This document shows positions 17,765 to 26,624 of a DNA stretch of 64,000 bases, piece by piece. The stretch's first letter is position 1. Every line of letters starts with the position of its first letter. Location of the stretch: positions 1 to 64,000 of the forward strand of contig JAUSAO010000098.1 in assembly GCA_030652475.1 (NCBI GenBank). The letters are read 5' to 3'. The notes beneath the pieces were generated by a model. It did not search any database. It was given only the letters and a program-made list of their open reading frames with translations, and was not told the origin of the DNA. The stretch is from Gallionella sp. GTDB lineage: Bacteria; Pseudomonadota; Gammaproteobacteria; Burkholderiales; Gallionellaceae. The translations under genes and the position numbers were made by a program.

Positions 17765-17882
17765 GTAGCCCGGATGCAGCGTAGCGTAATCCGGGGATTG
17801 GCCGGCGCGCACAATGTTTCCCCGGATTACATTGCATTCCATCCGGGCTACGTCCCGGATTCCGGCCCGCGCCGGAATAACG
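17765..17882. repeat. TAGCCCGGATG inverted repeats between aroE and mtgA
   Basis: TGTAGCCCGGATG and CATCCGGGCTACG bracket an inner ATCCGGGG/CCCCGGAT pair, followed by a GGATTCCGGC...GCCGGAATAACG hairpin. The aroE-mtgA spacer is almost wholly this composite repeat. Confidence 0.75.
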
Positions 17883-17889
17883 ATATGGT

Positions 17890-18726
17890 TTATGCCACTT
17901 CACGTAGTCTCTCCATCACGGGGCTGGTGTCGGGTCGCACGCCGCGCCAGATATAGAACGCCTCGGCAGCCTGTTCGACCAGCATCCCCAGCCCGTCTGC
18001 AACCGTCGCGCCCTGTTTGCGGGCAAACGCCATAAACGGTGTCTCGCGGCCGTACATCATGTCGTAAGCCAGTGCGCCGGGCGCGAAAATCCCCCCCTTG
18101 CCCCCCTTTGCTGAAAGGGGGGAGGAAGGTAGCGGGATTTCACTGTCTGTCAGTCCGGCGGAAGTGGCGTTGATGATGATATCGAACTGTTGTTCTGCCA
18201 AATCTTCATAACTGCCGCCGCGGATGGCCGAATCGGCAAATTTCATTGCCATTTCGACGGCTTTGCTGGCGGTACGGTTGGCGACGGTGATCGTGCCGCC
18301 AGCGTCGAGCAGTGGTAACACCACGCCGTAAGACGCGCCGCCTGCACCCATCAGCAGTACGCGCTTGCCTTGCAGCTTAACGCCGAGATTATGTTCGATG
18401 TCGCGCACCAAACCTGCGCCGTCGGTGTTGTCGCCGATGATTTTATCGCCTTCAAAACTGAGCGTGTTCACCGCCTGTGTCGCCCGCGCCCGTTCGGTAA
18501 GTTCAGTCGCGCAATTAAACGCTTCAAACTTGAACGGCACGGTGACGTTGCAACCTCTGTAGCCTTCGTTGCGCAGCTGTTCGATTGTCGCGGCAAAGCC
18601 GTCCAGCGGTGCTGCTATCGCTTCGTAGCTGATGTCCTGTCCGGTCTGTGTCGCGAACAGCGCATGGATCAGCGGCGATTTACTGTGCGAAATGGGGTTG
18701 CCGATCACGGCGTAGCGGTCAGTCAT
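17890..18726 (-). CDS. aroE: Shikimate dehydrogenase
   Basis: NADPH-dependent reduction of 3-dehydroshikimate in aromatic amino acid synthesis. Motifs: SHSKSPLIH (shikimate), NVTVPFK (catalytic K), DNTDGAGLV (D), GAGGASYGV and NRTAS (cofactor), DGLGMLVEQAA. ATG 18726 (MTDRYAVIGNPI) matches the family start and gives 278 residues. Around residue 205 the protein carries SSPLSAKGGKGGI, encoded by a palindromic repeat at 18091-18127 and inserted in a loop just before GALAYDMMYG. Confidence 0.95.
   Translation of the reverse strand: MTDRYAVIGNPISHSKSPLIHALFATQTGQDISYEAIAAPLDGFAATIEQLRNEGYRGCNVTVPFKFEAFNCATELTERARATQAVNTLSFEGDKIIGDNTDGAGLVRDIEHNLGVKLQGKRVLLMGAGGASYGVVLPLLDAGGTITVANRTASKAVEMAMKFADSAIRGGSYEDLAEQQFDIIINATSAGLTDSEIPLPSSPLSAKGGKGGIFAPGALAYDMMYGRETPFMAFARKQGATVADGLGMLVEQAAEAFYIWRGVRPDTSPVMERLREVA
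18091..18127. repeat. C7...G6 palindromic repeat read in frame in aroE
   Basis: CCCCCCTTTGCTGAAAGGGG is a hairpin belonging to the GC-rich palindromes of this window. It adds about a dozen residues to AroE without shifting the frame. Confidence 0.7.
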
Positions 18727-18793
18727 GGTTCGGTGCGTGCAAATAATCAAGGCGCGCATTGTAACTGACGTTAAGCGCAGTCCAACAGTCGCC

Positions 18794-19445
18794 GTAGGGC
18801 GCAATAACCAACGGGCATTGCGCCGCATGTTTATGTTTAATCCGCATGTTCATGTTTAATCGCCATACTCTAATTCCGTCTCATCCCCGCCTGCCCAATT
18901 TTCTGGATAAATGCCTTCCGCAACCAAGCGATGAAACGTTGAATAAGGCCAATCTGCAACACACTTGACCAAGCCATGTTTCAGCGGATTGATATGCACA
19001 TAATCCATATGCGCCCGATAATCGCGTTCATCCCGAATCAAATGTTCCCAATATCGCCGCTGCCATATGCCCCGCTCCCCGCGCCGGATGCGCACCACCG
19101 ATAATCTTTCGGTGAGAGGCAATGCCTTGGAGAATTCCATTTTGATCAGCCTCCAGCGCGTTGCATAATCCGCGTCACCCGGTGGCAATTCGATGACGCA
19201 ATGCAGGTGTTCGGGCAATACCACCCAGCCATGAATTTTAAATGGGTGACGTTTCCGCACAGACTTGACCACTGCGCGCAACAGAGCGATATGGCGCGTC
19301 AGTAAATCATTTCTTTGCCGTTGCAGCAGATTGACGGTGAAGAAGCAAGTTCCGCCCGGATGCCAGGCGCGACGGTAATCAGGCATGGCGAGAGTATCGC
19401 GGAGGAAACCATTCGGCGCAATGCCCGTTGGTTATTGCGCCCTAC
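18794..19445. mobile_element. RAYT transposon unit with 31-bp inverted repeats
   Basis: The 31 bases at 18794-18824 (GTAGGGCGCAATAACCAACG...) recur as an exact reverse complement at 19415-19445 and flank the RAYT gene. Partial copies of GATTGCGCC(C/T)TACGCGGG occur at about 19580-19600 and 60668-60687, consistent with dispersed REP elements mobilised by this enzyme. Confidence 0.85.
18856..19386 (-). CDS. REP-associated tyrosine transposase (RAYT, Y1 family)
   Basis: A 176-residue Y1-type single-strand DNA nuclease/transposase of the RAYT branch. The HUH motif is HLH in VVLPEHLHCVIELP and the catalytic tyrosine lies in MDYVHINPLKHGLV. RYWEHLIRDERDYRAHMDY is typical for the family. Such enzymes cut and move REP/BIME palindromes rather than themselves as an IS. 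The gene is complete and sits between perfect 31-bp inverted repeats. Confidence 0.92.
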   Translation of the reverse strand: MPDYRRAWHPGGTCFFTVNLLQRQRNDLLTRHIALLRAVVKSVRKRHPFKIHGWVVLPEHLHCVIELPPGDADYATRWRLIKMEFSKALPLTERLSVVRIRRGERGIWQRRYWEHLIRDERDYRAHMDYVHINPLKHGLVKCVADWPYSTFHRLVAEGIYPENWAGGDETELEYGD

Positions 19446-19572
19446 GTGAGTTCAACTCGCGTAAGTTAAATGTAAGGTATCAATAGCCCCGCAAGGGGCC
19501 AGGGGTGTCCGGTGGCTTTGCCACCAACCTACAGCTTAGCAAAGCGCATTGCACCAAATGTTTTGATTTAGC

Positions 19573-19603
19573 GAAGTGGCGATTGCGCCTTACGCGGGTT
19601 CAG
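19573..19603. repeat. Partial REP copy
   Basis: AAGTGGCGATTGCGCCTTAC followed by GCGGGTT resembles the outer part of the RAYT inverted repeat and the copy near 60668. Confidence 0.5.
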
Positions 19604-19607
19604 GTTT

Positions 19608-20360
19608 TCAGTTAAGTTTGCGATGTGCGTTTAACAGCAACGCTGTGATTCCGCCGACCAAGGCCATCGCCCAGACGATAGCCGCACCGCCGGGCAGGTC
19701 GAAGCGGGCGGATAGCAGCAGACCGATCGCATAACCGGTAATGCCGATGGCAAACGCATAGCTCATGCGCCCTGTCTGCATTCTATAGGTGGCGAGTGCC
19801 GGGACGATCAGGCTGGCGAACACCAGATACACGCCGACCAGTTGCACCGAAGCGGTGACTGCCAGTGCGAACAGGGCGTAGAAGCCAGAGTGGCTGAGCT
19901 GTTTCCATCGCCAGACGGCCAGCAGCGCGGCACTCAGCAGTGCGGCGACGAGGAGTTGTGTCGGATTGACCCAGAGTATCTGACCTGCCAGCAGGTCCTT
20001 GAGGTGTTCTCCGGCATGCATATCGCGGCTCATCAGCAGGATGCTGCCGCTGGCGGCCAGTACGAAGGTCAGTCCGATACAGGCTTCCTTGACCTCGGGC
20101 AGATGTTGTTCTATCCAGGTCAGCAGGGCCGCGCCGCACAAGGCGCTCAGCACGGCGATGCCTTGCACCAGCAGCGGCTGGTCGGTCAGTTCCAGCAGTC
20201 CGGTTAGTACGATGCCCAGGCCTGCCATCTGCGCTACGGCCAGATCGGCAAAAATCACGCCGCGTGCCATGATTTTCATGCCCAGCGGAATATGGGTGGC
20301 CAATACCAGCAGCCCGGCAAGGAAAGCGGGCAGGAGGATGCCGAGTTCGATTGTGTCCAT
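19608..20360 (-). CDS. Zinc/manganese-type ABC transporter permease (ABC-3 family)
   Basis: A 250-residue polytopic membrane protein with seven to eight hydrophobic segments and the ABC-3 signatures GVIFADLAVAQMAGLG and LVGVYLVFASLIVPAL. It follows the periplasmic metal-binding protein on the same strand, so the two form the import pathway. No ATPase gene is next to them. The metal is inferred as zinc from the partner. Confidence 0.88.
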   Translation of the reverse strand: MDTIELGILLPAFLAGLLVLATHIPLGMKIMARGVIFADLAVAQMAGLGIVLTGLLELTDQPLLVQGIAVLSALCGAALLTWIEQHLPEVKEACIGLTFVLAASGSILLMSRDMHAGEHLKDLLAGQILWVNPTQLLVAALLSAALLAVWRWKQLSHSGFYALFALAVTASVQLVGVYLVFASLIVPALATYRMQTGRMSYAFAIGITGYAIGLLLSARFDLPGGAAIVWAMALVGGITALLLNAHRKLN

Positions 20361-20385
20361 TGGGATTCCTTAAAACTTAAATTAA

Positions 20386-20411
20386 GTCATTCCCGCTTTT
20401 GCGGGAATGAC
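20386..20411. repeat. GTCATTCCCGC...GCGGGAATGAC hairpin
   Basis: A compact 11-bp inverted repeat with a TTTT loop in the 56-bp gap between the binding protein and the permease. It is the short form of the GTCATTCCC repeat family. Confidence 0.75.
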
Positions 20412-20416
20412 GGTGC

Positions 20417-21304
20417 TTATTTCAGTCCTGCCAGCAGGCGGTTGATCGTGTCGTCGAACAGCGCATACAGGTCGCTTGCCTGCGCTGTGCCGCCGACCGT
20501 GTAGGGCAATACCACGGCGCTGATGTGCGCGCGTTCCGCAATCCATGCCGAAGGACGTTCATCCTGATACGCAGCGCGCAACACCATCCTGGTCTGTTGC
20601 AGTTCATTCAGCACCTGGCTCAGATGTGCGACACTGGGTTCCATGCCGGGCTTGGCTTCGAGTTCTGCGACTTGTTTCAGCCCCAACCAGTTGTTCAGAT
20701 AGGGAAAGCCACGGTGCTGCGCGATGATGGAGACGCCCTTGAGTGGTGCGGCCTGTTTTTCCCAGCGGGCGATGGCTGTGCGCCATTGCTGATTGAATGT
20801 CGTCAGTTGTTGCTGGTAATAGCCGGTGTTGGCAGGATCGAGCAGAATCAGACGTTTGCTCAGTGCATCGGCGACGGGTAAAAAGTTGCGCGCATCGGTC
20901 TGGATATGCGGATTGCCTGCGGCATGCACATCACCGTCGCTGCGATCCAGCCGGGCGGGAATTTCCAGCATCTGCACAAAACGGGCGGCTTCAAAATAAC
21001 CGCTGTTGCCCGGGCGTATCGCGGCGTTGCCGGATTCGCGCACGATCACCGGCAGCCAGGCGGTTTCCAGACCCGCGCCGGTGCAGACCAGCAGGTTGGC
21101 GCGCCGGGCGCGGGCGATCAGGCTGGGGCGGGCTTCCACGCGGTGCGGGTCTTGCAGCGCGCCGGTGGCGGTGTACAGACTGGCCTTGTCGCCCGCGAGT
21201 AGCTGGGTGAGCGCCGCCCACTCCGGCTCGCAGGCGAACACATTGAGGGCGGCGTGGCTGGCGGTGCTGATGAACAAGAGTGTCAGGAACAGAAATTTAT
21301 TCAT
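20417..21304 (-). CDS. Periplasmic zinc-binding protein (ZnuA-like)
   Basis: A 295-residue cluster A-I metal-binding protein. A signal peptide ends near ASHA (residue ~18). Histidines that would bind metal occur in LQDPHRVEARP, GDVHAAGNPHIQ and IAQHRGFPYLNN; the last two are classic ZnuA positions. No long His-rich loop is present. It delivers metal to the ABC permease encoded next. Confidence 0.87.
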   Translation of the reverse strand: MNKFLFLTLLFISTASHAALNVFACEPEWAALTQLLAGDKASLYTATGALQDPHRVEARPSLIARARRANLLVCTGAGLETAWLPVIVRESGNAAIRPGNSGYFEAARFVQMLEIPARLDRSDGDVHAAGNPHIQTDARNFLPVADALSKRLILLDPANTGYYQQQLTTFNQQWRTAIARWEKQAAPLKGVSIIAQHRGFPYLNNWLGLKQVAELEAKPGMEPSVAHLSQVLNELQQTRMVLRAAYQDERPSAWIAERAHISAVVLPYTVGGTAQASDLYALFDDTINRLLAGLK

Positions 21305-21314
21305 GATGTTTTCC

Positions 21315-22673
21315 TCAGTACTGGTGCGCGCCGTGCGCGCCCAGACTCATGATGTATTGCACGAATAACTGATTGTCAGGCAGACCCTGTCGTGAGTTGT
21401 CCCGTGCCAGTTGCAGGCGCAGACGCGAAAACTCGCTGGGGCTGTAGTCCAGCATCAGGCTGGTGCGGGTGGGCTGAAAGCCGTAGTGGCTGATGATATT
21501 GCCCGCATTCAGCGCGCCCACGCTGGCCGTACCCGGATCCAGACGGTCATAGCGCAAACCGCTGCGCCAATGCGGCATGAACCGGTACACGCTTTGCAGA
21601 TACCATCCGGATTGGGTGGCGGCGTAGCGGTCGCTTATGTTTGCAAGCGCGGTGTCGTAAGTCAGCAGGCCGCTTTCACGGCGCTGGAAATATTCGCCCT
21701 GAACTTTAAGGTAGCGGCTGTTGCCATCGGGCGAGTATTTCCAGACAAAATCCATGCCGGCTGTCCGGCTGTCGCCACTGAAACTGTTGTTCACGCCGCC
21801 GGGTGTTCCAGGTAAATCCGCTACAGCCGTGCTGACCGCATCTGTGCGCCGGGTCTGGTGCAGCGATATGCCTGTGCGCCAGCTGTGTTCGATACCGATG
21901 TCATCACCGATATGGGCGAACAGTACGCCGGAACCGATGCCATTCTTCACGCGGTCCGTACCGGGAAAGCCGCGCCCGCGTCCGAGCTCAGCGCCCAGTT
22001 CGATGAAAGTGTCGGTCGGCGCCAGCCATTTGACTTGTACGCCGTCTTCGCCCAATTGATTGTTCCATAGCGAGGCATACACCAGCGGTTGATCGACAAA
22101 ATCCCAGGTATGGGCATGTTGCTCGTTGAGGTAGCCCAAGCCGGAGAAATAGCGACCAAACTTGAGATTGAGGCCATTACCCAGTGCGGAAGTCTGCACG
22201 AAGGCATTTTCCACCGTCACACCGCCTGCCGATGCCAGCGCCAGCGTGGCGACACCGCGAAAATCGGGGTCGATATTGGCAGAGATACCCAGTTCGGATT
22301 CGCCGAGATTGAATCCCTGCTGATGGCCGGGATGAGCACTCATGGCGAAGCCGGTTGTCGGGACGGCGGGGTCTTGTTTGAGTTGCCCGTATGTGCCGCC
22401 CAGTACCAGTAAGATGGCCGGGTTGAACGCACTTTCGCTGCTGCTTGCGGCTTGTACGGCGGGCTGTTCCCGAGCGGGCACGCTTTCGTGGCTATTGGCT
22501 TCAGCCTGCGCTAAACGCTGTTCGAGCTGGGTGATGCGTTGCTCATAGCTTTGTTTTAATTGCTGGATTTGCTCGCGGATGGCTTGCAGATCCGGGTCGT
22601 TCGCAGCGGATGCGGCGAACGAAAGGCTTAACAGCGCGGCAATCGCCACGCTCAAACAGGTTTTCTTGAACAT
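21315..22673 (-). CDS. Putative outer-membrane beta-barrel protein with coiled-coil N-terminus
   Basis: A 452-residue protein with signal peptide (to about ASAA, residue 24), a short coiled coil (IREQIQQLKQSYEQRITQLE, ~32-51) and then long amphipathic strands ending in an aromatic C-terminus, as in porins. The coiled coil suggests a trimer. It ends 10 bp before the ZnuA-like gene, so it probably provides the outer-membrane step of the same metal uptake route. The family is not recognised with certainty. Confidence 0.65.
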   Translation of the reverse strand: MFKKTCLSVAIAALLSLSFAASAANDPDLQAIREQIQQLKQSYEQRITQLEQRLAQAEANSHESVPAREQPAVQAASSSESAFNPAILLVLGGTYGQLKQDPAVPTTGFAMSAHPGHQQGFNLGESELGISANIDPDFRGVATLALASAGGVTVENAFVQTSALGNGLNLKFGRYFSGLGYLNEQHAHTWDFVDQPLVYASLWNNQLGEDGVQVKWLAPTDTFIELGAELGRGRGFPGTDRVKNGIGSGVLFAHIGDDIGIEHSWRTGISLHQTRRTDAVSTAVADLPGTPGGVNNSFSGDSRTAGMDFVWKYSPDGNSRYLKVQGEYFQRRESGLLTYDTALANISDRYAATQSGWYLQSVYRFMPHWRSGLRYDRLDPGTASVGALNAGNIISHYGFQPTRTSLMLDYSPSEFSRLRLQLARDNSRQGLPDNQLFVQYIMSLGAHGAHQY

Positions 22674-22739
22674 TTTTTCCCCGCAATGAAAAATCTCAGC
22701 TCGTAGCCGGTAGCTCGTAGCGAGTTGGAAAGAGATAAT

Positions 22740-23042
22740 TTATGCGGAGCAGGGCGGGGCGCGTGCCGAGAAGGCGCAAAAGGTGACAGAAATGTTCGCG
22801 CTGAAAAGCGGGTGCAGCAGCGTTTCCTGATTAACGCCTGGCGAAAAGTGGAGGGTGTTACTAGCGATTGCGCTGCCTAGTTGCGCGTACGCTGCGCACA
22901 GGTCGCAGTGCTTGTCATGCGGCAGGGATTGATCCTGTGCTTGATCGGCCAGTGTATGCGATATGCCATGCGTCAAACCGCCTAGCTGCGCGAACAGCAG
23001 GGCGAAAATCAGCAGAAACCGGGCAAACAGGGAATGACGCAT
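22740..23042 (-). CDS. DUF2946-like small secreted protein
   Basis: A 100-residue protein with an N-terminal hydrophobic segment, then HDKHCDLCAAYAQLGSA and a C-terminal ARAPP. This pattern (CxxC, then R-x-P-P) resembles DUF2946 proteins, which are often found near metal uptake and TonB genes. ATG 23042 starts the signal-like segment. A metal-related role is inferred from the CxxC/His residues and the neighbours. Confidence 0.6.
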   Translation of the reverse strand: MRHSLFARFLLIFALLFAQLGGLTHGISHTLADQAQDQSLPHDKHCDLCAAYAQLGSAIASNTLHFSPGVNQETLLHPLFSANISVTFCAFSARAPPCSA

Positions 23043-23083
23043 GGCGCGCACTTTAACCAACAAGCACGAACGGGACAAGGGTT

Positions 23084-23929
23084 TTATTCGCTTTCCAGTT
23101 TATCGGATGGCGTGAATGACCAGGTGCGGGTGATGGTCAGTATGTCCACGTCTTTGGTGATGCTGGGGGGAAGCGGCGAAAAAGGTCCGGCGAGTTTGAC
23201 GATGCGCATCGCCGCCGCATCCAGAATGCGATGCCCGGAGGAGCGGCTGACTTCGATATTTTCGATGCTGCCGTCCGCTCTGATCGAGACGCTGAGTTGC
23301 AATTTGCCATAGAGCTGTTCACGTCGTGCCTGTTCCGGGTAGTTCAGGTTGCCGATGCGTTCTACCTTGACGCGCCAGTCTTCGATGTATTGCGCGAAGC
23401 GGTATTCCTGGGTGCGTGCGCCGATAAATTTCCGTCTCGGAAGTTTTTGATAGAAATCATTGTTTTTATTGATCTGCGCTTCCAGCCGGGCGATTTCCAG
23501 GCTGCGTTGCACCAGATCGTCGGCGGTGTCGCCGTTTTGATATTTTTTGGGTTGTGGCTGATCCAGCTGGTAACTGCTATGCAGCGCGGTCAGCACGCGT
23601 TTGGATTCTTCTTCCAGATGCGCAACTTTCCTTGATGTTTGCTCGGGTGAGATTTGCTGCTCATCGCCGATATTCGGCAGCATGGTCTTGGCCTGACGGT
23701 CTTGTTCGGTGTTGCCGCCGCCGTCCAGATTGGCCTGAGCCAATGCATCGGCCTGGAGAGGCCGGGATTTCGACTTGCTGTTGACCAGCACCACATGCAG
23801 CGGTTGCATCATGTCCGCCGTACTGCGCGGGTCGGGCAAGACCAGCGTGATGCCGAACAGGGCGAACGCGTGCAGTGCGATGGAAAAAACCATCGCCAGC
23901 GAAATGCCCGATTTCAGCCAGGTTAGCAA
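23084..23929 (-). CDS. TonB-like energy transducer
   Basis: A 281-residue protein with one N-terminal membrane helix (~10-30), a polar spacer and a TonB C-terminal domain (~195-281) with NYPEQARREQLYGKLQLSVS and SSGHRILDAAAMRIVKLAGP. TonB proteins pass proton-motive energy to outer-membrane receptors. Its start overlaps the end of the RNB ribonuclease gene by 7 bp, and metal-uptake genes follow, so it may be dedicated to them. Confidence 0.85.
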   Translation of the reverse strand: MLTWLKSGISLAMVFSIALHAFALFGITLVLPDPRSTADMMQPLHVVLVNSKSKSRPLQADALAQANLDGGGNTEQDRQAKTMLPNIGDEQQISPEQTSRKVAHLEEESKRVLTALHSSYQLDQPQPKKYQNGDTADDLVQRSLEIARLEAQINKNNDFYQKLPRRKFIGARTQEYRFAQYIEDWRVKVERIGNLNYPEQARREQLYGKLQLSVSIRADGSIENIEVSRSSGHRILDAAAMRIVKLAGPFSPLPPSITKDVDILTITRTWSFTPSDKLESE

Positions 23930-26037
23930 ATCGCTTCCTCGCCCCCGCTGGCCGTTTCTGCCGTTTTTTCAGTGATGGCCTCGGCCATTTCTTCGCTTGG
24001 CTCATCGCTCGCTTCTTCGTCTGAACCTGCTTCAGTCGCTGTACCCAGCGTGGCGACATAGCGTGTCAGTACGGACAAATCAAGCAAGTCGATTCCAGTC
24101 ACGGCGAGTTGGACTTTAGTTTGTGCAGGCAGCAGTTCAGGCAGGGACGGCGCACGGAATACCAGCGGAATCTCGGTCATTTTCACCAGATTTTCTTTTA
24201 ACACGGTGGCGGTAATGACAAGTTCGCGCGGCGATTTGTTTACCCCCTCGCCCGCTGTGCGGGAGAGGGTTGGGGTGAGGGCTTCATCGCTGTTTTGTTC
24301 CTGTTGCAGCCAGCGCAAACACCAGTAACGCTCCATGTTACGCTGGAAATCGTTATAGATGCCGTACATGGTGTCGAAGTCGCGCAGGATGGCATACAGC
24401 CCGGTGTCGTTTTTCGGATACGGCGCTTCCTGGTCATGCAGCATGGCGATGATCTGGCGCTGATTCACCATGTCCACATAGCGGCGCAGCGGCGAACTGG
24501 ACCACATATATTGCGCCACGCCCAGCCCCTGATGGGGCGCTGCAACGGTACTCATCCTGACCTTGCCGCCCTGCTGGGTGCGGTAGATGCCGGGAAAACC
24601 GTGCTCGGCAAGATGTTTTCCCCATTCGCAATTGACCAGGATCATCAGCTCGGAAACCACCTTGTCTATCGGCGAGCCGCGACGGCGGGTAGTGATGCTC
24701 ACACGCTCATTCGGGTTTCCGGCCATAACCGGCGACTTGGCGGGCGTGGTTTGCTCGCCTGATGGAACGGTTGGTGGTTCCATCACAGGCTCTACGGATT
24801 CGATATGAAAGTTGTAGTCCAGCTGCTGCATGTTGTTGTCGGACTTGCCCCGACCGGCTTCCATCTTCTGAACCAGATGCCAGAGCAGCGTCAACTCATT
24901 TGCATAAGGGTAGTCGAGTTTTCCTTCGGCCAGCGTTGCTTCGTTGAACAGCGGTTCCAGCGTGTCATGGCGCAGATTGGCCGCAATATGCACGCGTTCG
25001 ACGCGGCTCTCATAGTTGAGTATGGCCAGCGTGTCTGCCTCGACTTCGATATACATCGACAGAGCGGGGCAGACGCGGTCTGCTGTCAGCGTGAAAGCCG
25101 CTACCACGCTGTCCGGCAGCATGGTGATTTTTCCACCCGGCATATACACCGTGGAAAGCCGCGAGGCGGCGAGTTTGTCGCCCTCCGAATCGCGTGGCAT
25201 GCCCAGTGCGGGCGCGGCGATATGTACGCCGATACGCCAGTTGCCGTTAGTCAGTTTTTCCACCGAGAAGGCATCGTCGATTTCCGTCGTGGCCGCATCG
25301 TCTATGCTGAAGGCATTACTCGCTCCCATGGGCAATTCATCCCAGGCGCTCAGTGCGATAGGTGGAAAGCCGGTGCCTTTGGGGAAATTCTCAAACAGAA
25401 ATTTTTGCAGATGGTAATCCTGCGTGGAAGGCAGCGCGCCGCAGCGGTGTAACAGATGCGCGGCGGAAATATGCGTGGCGGCGCAGGCGGCTTCCAGCGC
25501 CTTGACTTCGAGGATGTTGCGATCCGGGTTGTAGAGCAGATGGTTGATGTGAGCGGCGAACTCGACGGGCAATTCGAAGTTGATGAGCTGTTCCGTATAA
25601 CGTGTTTGCAGTTCCAGCGCCAGACGTTTTTTTTCTGCGCCCGCGAGGGCCGCTTTCAGTATTTCCGGCGGCGCGGCGCGATAGCGGCCTTTGCCTTTCT
25701 TGTGGAAATAGACCGGCGCGCCATGCAGGCGTATCAGTGCGGCAGCCGCTTCCAGCGAACTCGGCTTGTGTCCGTAATATTCCGTGGCAATTTGCTCAAA
25801 GCCAAATTCTTCCGGCGGGCAGCATTCCCACAGGAATTCCACATCGATGTCAGCCGCCAGGGTCTCGGCCTGAGGTATAAAGTCGACCATGTCCGGCTGA
25901 GTGAAGTGCAGCATGACGTTGGTCGCCTTGATCTTGCTGCGTTTGCCGGACAGACTTTCGATCTGTAGCGAGGTGGTATTGTCGGCCATGATGCTGCCGA
26001 CCTTAAAGCTGCCGTCTTCTTCGTAAAGGATATTCAT
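23923..26037 (-). CDS. RNB-domain (RNase II/R type) ribonuclease
   Basis: A 704-residue exoribonuclease-like protein. The RNB catalytic domain occupies about residues 235-560; the metal-binding aspartates are in AFSIDDAATTEIDDAFSVE and the active-site end in WSSSPLRRYVDMVNQRQI. It differs from classical rnr in its N-terminal region, as in the betaproteobacterial RNB subfamily. Near residue 590 the peptide EALTPTLSRTAGEGVN comes from a palindromic repeat (24243-24284) read in frame between the RNB body and the C-terminal OB-like domain. The C-terminal tail is acidic. Confidence 0.88.
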   Translation of the reverse strand: MNILYEEDGSFKVGSIMADNTTSLQIESLSGKRSKIKATNVMLHFTQPDMVDFIPQAETLAADIDVEFLWECCPPEEFGFEQIATEYYGHKPSSLEAAAALIRLHGAPVYFHKKGKGRYRAAPPEILKAALAGAEKKRLALELQTRYTEQLINFELPVEFAAHINHLLYNPDRNILEVKALEAACAATHISAAHLLHRCGALPSTQDYHLQKFLFENFPKGTGFPPIALSAWDELPMGASNAFSIDDAATTEIDDAFSVEKLTNGNWRIGVHIAAPALGMPRDSEGDKLAASRLSTVYMPGGKITMLPDSVVAAFTLTADRVCPALSMYIEVEADTLAILNYESRVERVHIAANLRHDTLEPLFNEATLAEGKLDYPYANELTLLWHLVQKMEAGRGKSDNNMQQLDYNFHIESVEPVMEPPTVPSGEQTTPAKSPVMAGNPNERVSITTRRRGSPIDKVVSELMILVNCEWGKHLAEHGFPGIYRTQQGGKVRMSTVAAPHQGLGVAQYMWSSSPLRRYVDMVNQRQIIAMLHDQEAPYPKNDTGLYAILRDFDTMYGIYNDFQRNMERYWCLRWLQQEQNSDEALTPTLSRTAGEGVNKSPRELVITATVLKENLVKMTEIPLVFRAPSLPELLPAQTKVQLAVTGIDLLDLSVLTRYVATLGTATEAGSDEEASDEPSEEMAEAITEKTAETASGGEEAIC
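24243..24284. repeat. CCCTCGCCCGCTG...GGGTTGGGGTGAGG repeat read in frame in the RNB gene
   Basis: The palindrome CCTCGCCCGC/GCGGGAGAGG followed by TTGGGGTGAGGG is a common dispersed element. It is translated in frame on the minus strand and adds about 14 residues. Confidence 0.7.
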
Positions 26038-26106
26038 GGATGCGTGCGAAAAAAATTGGCATGGATTATAACAGTTCGGCCATCATCAAGCGGTTCGCGG
26101 CAGACA

Positions 26107-26132
26107 ACAAAAAAGCCGACTCGCGTCGGCTT
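26107..26132 (-). terminator. Rho-independent terminator of the cytochrome c gene
   Basis: On the minus strand AAGCCGAC-GCGA-GTCGGCTT is followed by a T run, 21 bp after the cytochrome stop codon. Confidence 0.85.
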
Positions 26133-26152
26133 GTTGCGGAGCTGGAACAGTT

Positions 26153-26473
26153 TTACTTCTGGCTCAGGGCCCATTTCACGAGTGTCTTGATGCTCTCGTC
26201 GCTGACTGACTGGGGTGTGGGAGGCATAGGCATGCCGCCGAAAGAGCCCTTTCCACCATTGCGCACCTTGGCCTCAATTTTGGTCTGCGCGTCCTTGTCG
26301 TCCTTGTACTTGGCGGCAACGTCTTTCATGGACGGGCCGACAGATTTGCTGGCTACGGCGTGGCAGGCAGCGCAATTGCTTTTCTTGAATAGTGTTTCCC
26401 CATCCTCTGAAGCGAATGCGCTAGCAGATACGGACAGGGCAGCGGTTACAGCGATGACATAACGAAGTTTCAT
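26153..26473 (-). CDS. Periplasmic class I cytochrome c (c551/c5 type)
   Basis: A 106-residue monohaem electron carrier. The signal peptide runs to about SAFA (residue 20), the haem site is CAACH (~34-38) and the axial methionine is likely in FGGMPMPP. ATG 26473 starts the signal peptide; upstream codons are not needed. A clear terminator follows, so it is probably a single-gene unit. Confidence 0.92.
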   Translation of the reverse strand: MKLRYVIAVTAALSVSASAFASEDGETLFKKSNCAACHAVASKSVGPSMKDVAAKYKDDKDAQTKIEAKVRNGGKGSFGGMPMPPTPQSVSDESIKTLVKWALSQK

Positions 26474-26624
26474 AACGGTCTCCTTGGATAAAAAACAATG
26501 TGCGAATTGTACACTTAACAAACTCTTAATAAAGCGGTGCGCCACACAGACGCAGACATAGACCCTTCATCCTGTGCATGGTTCCGTGAATGACGCCGCA
26601 ACTTCAGGGCGTAACAACGCTGCG

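Noticed and set aside
22674-22739. Zur operator before the outer-membrane barrel gene
   Set aside because: No palindrome resembling the Zur consensus is visible.
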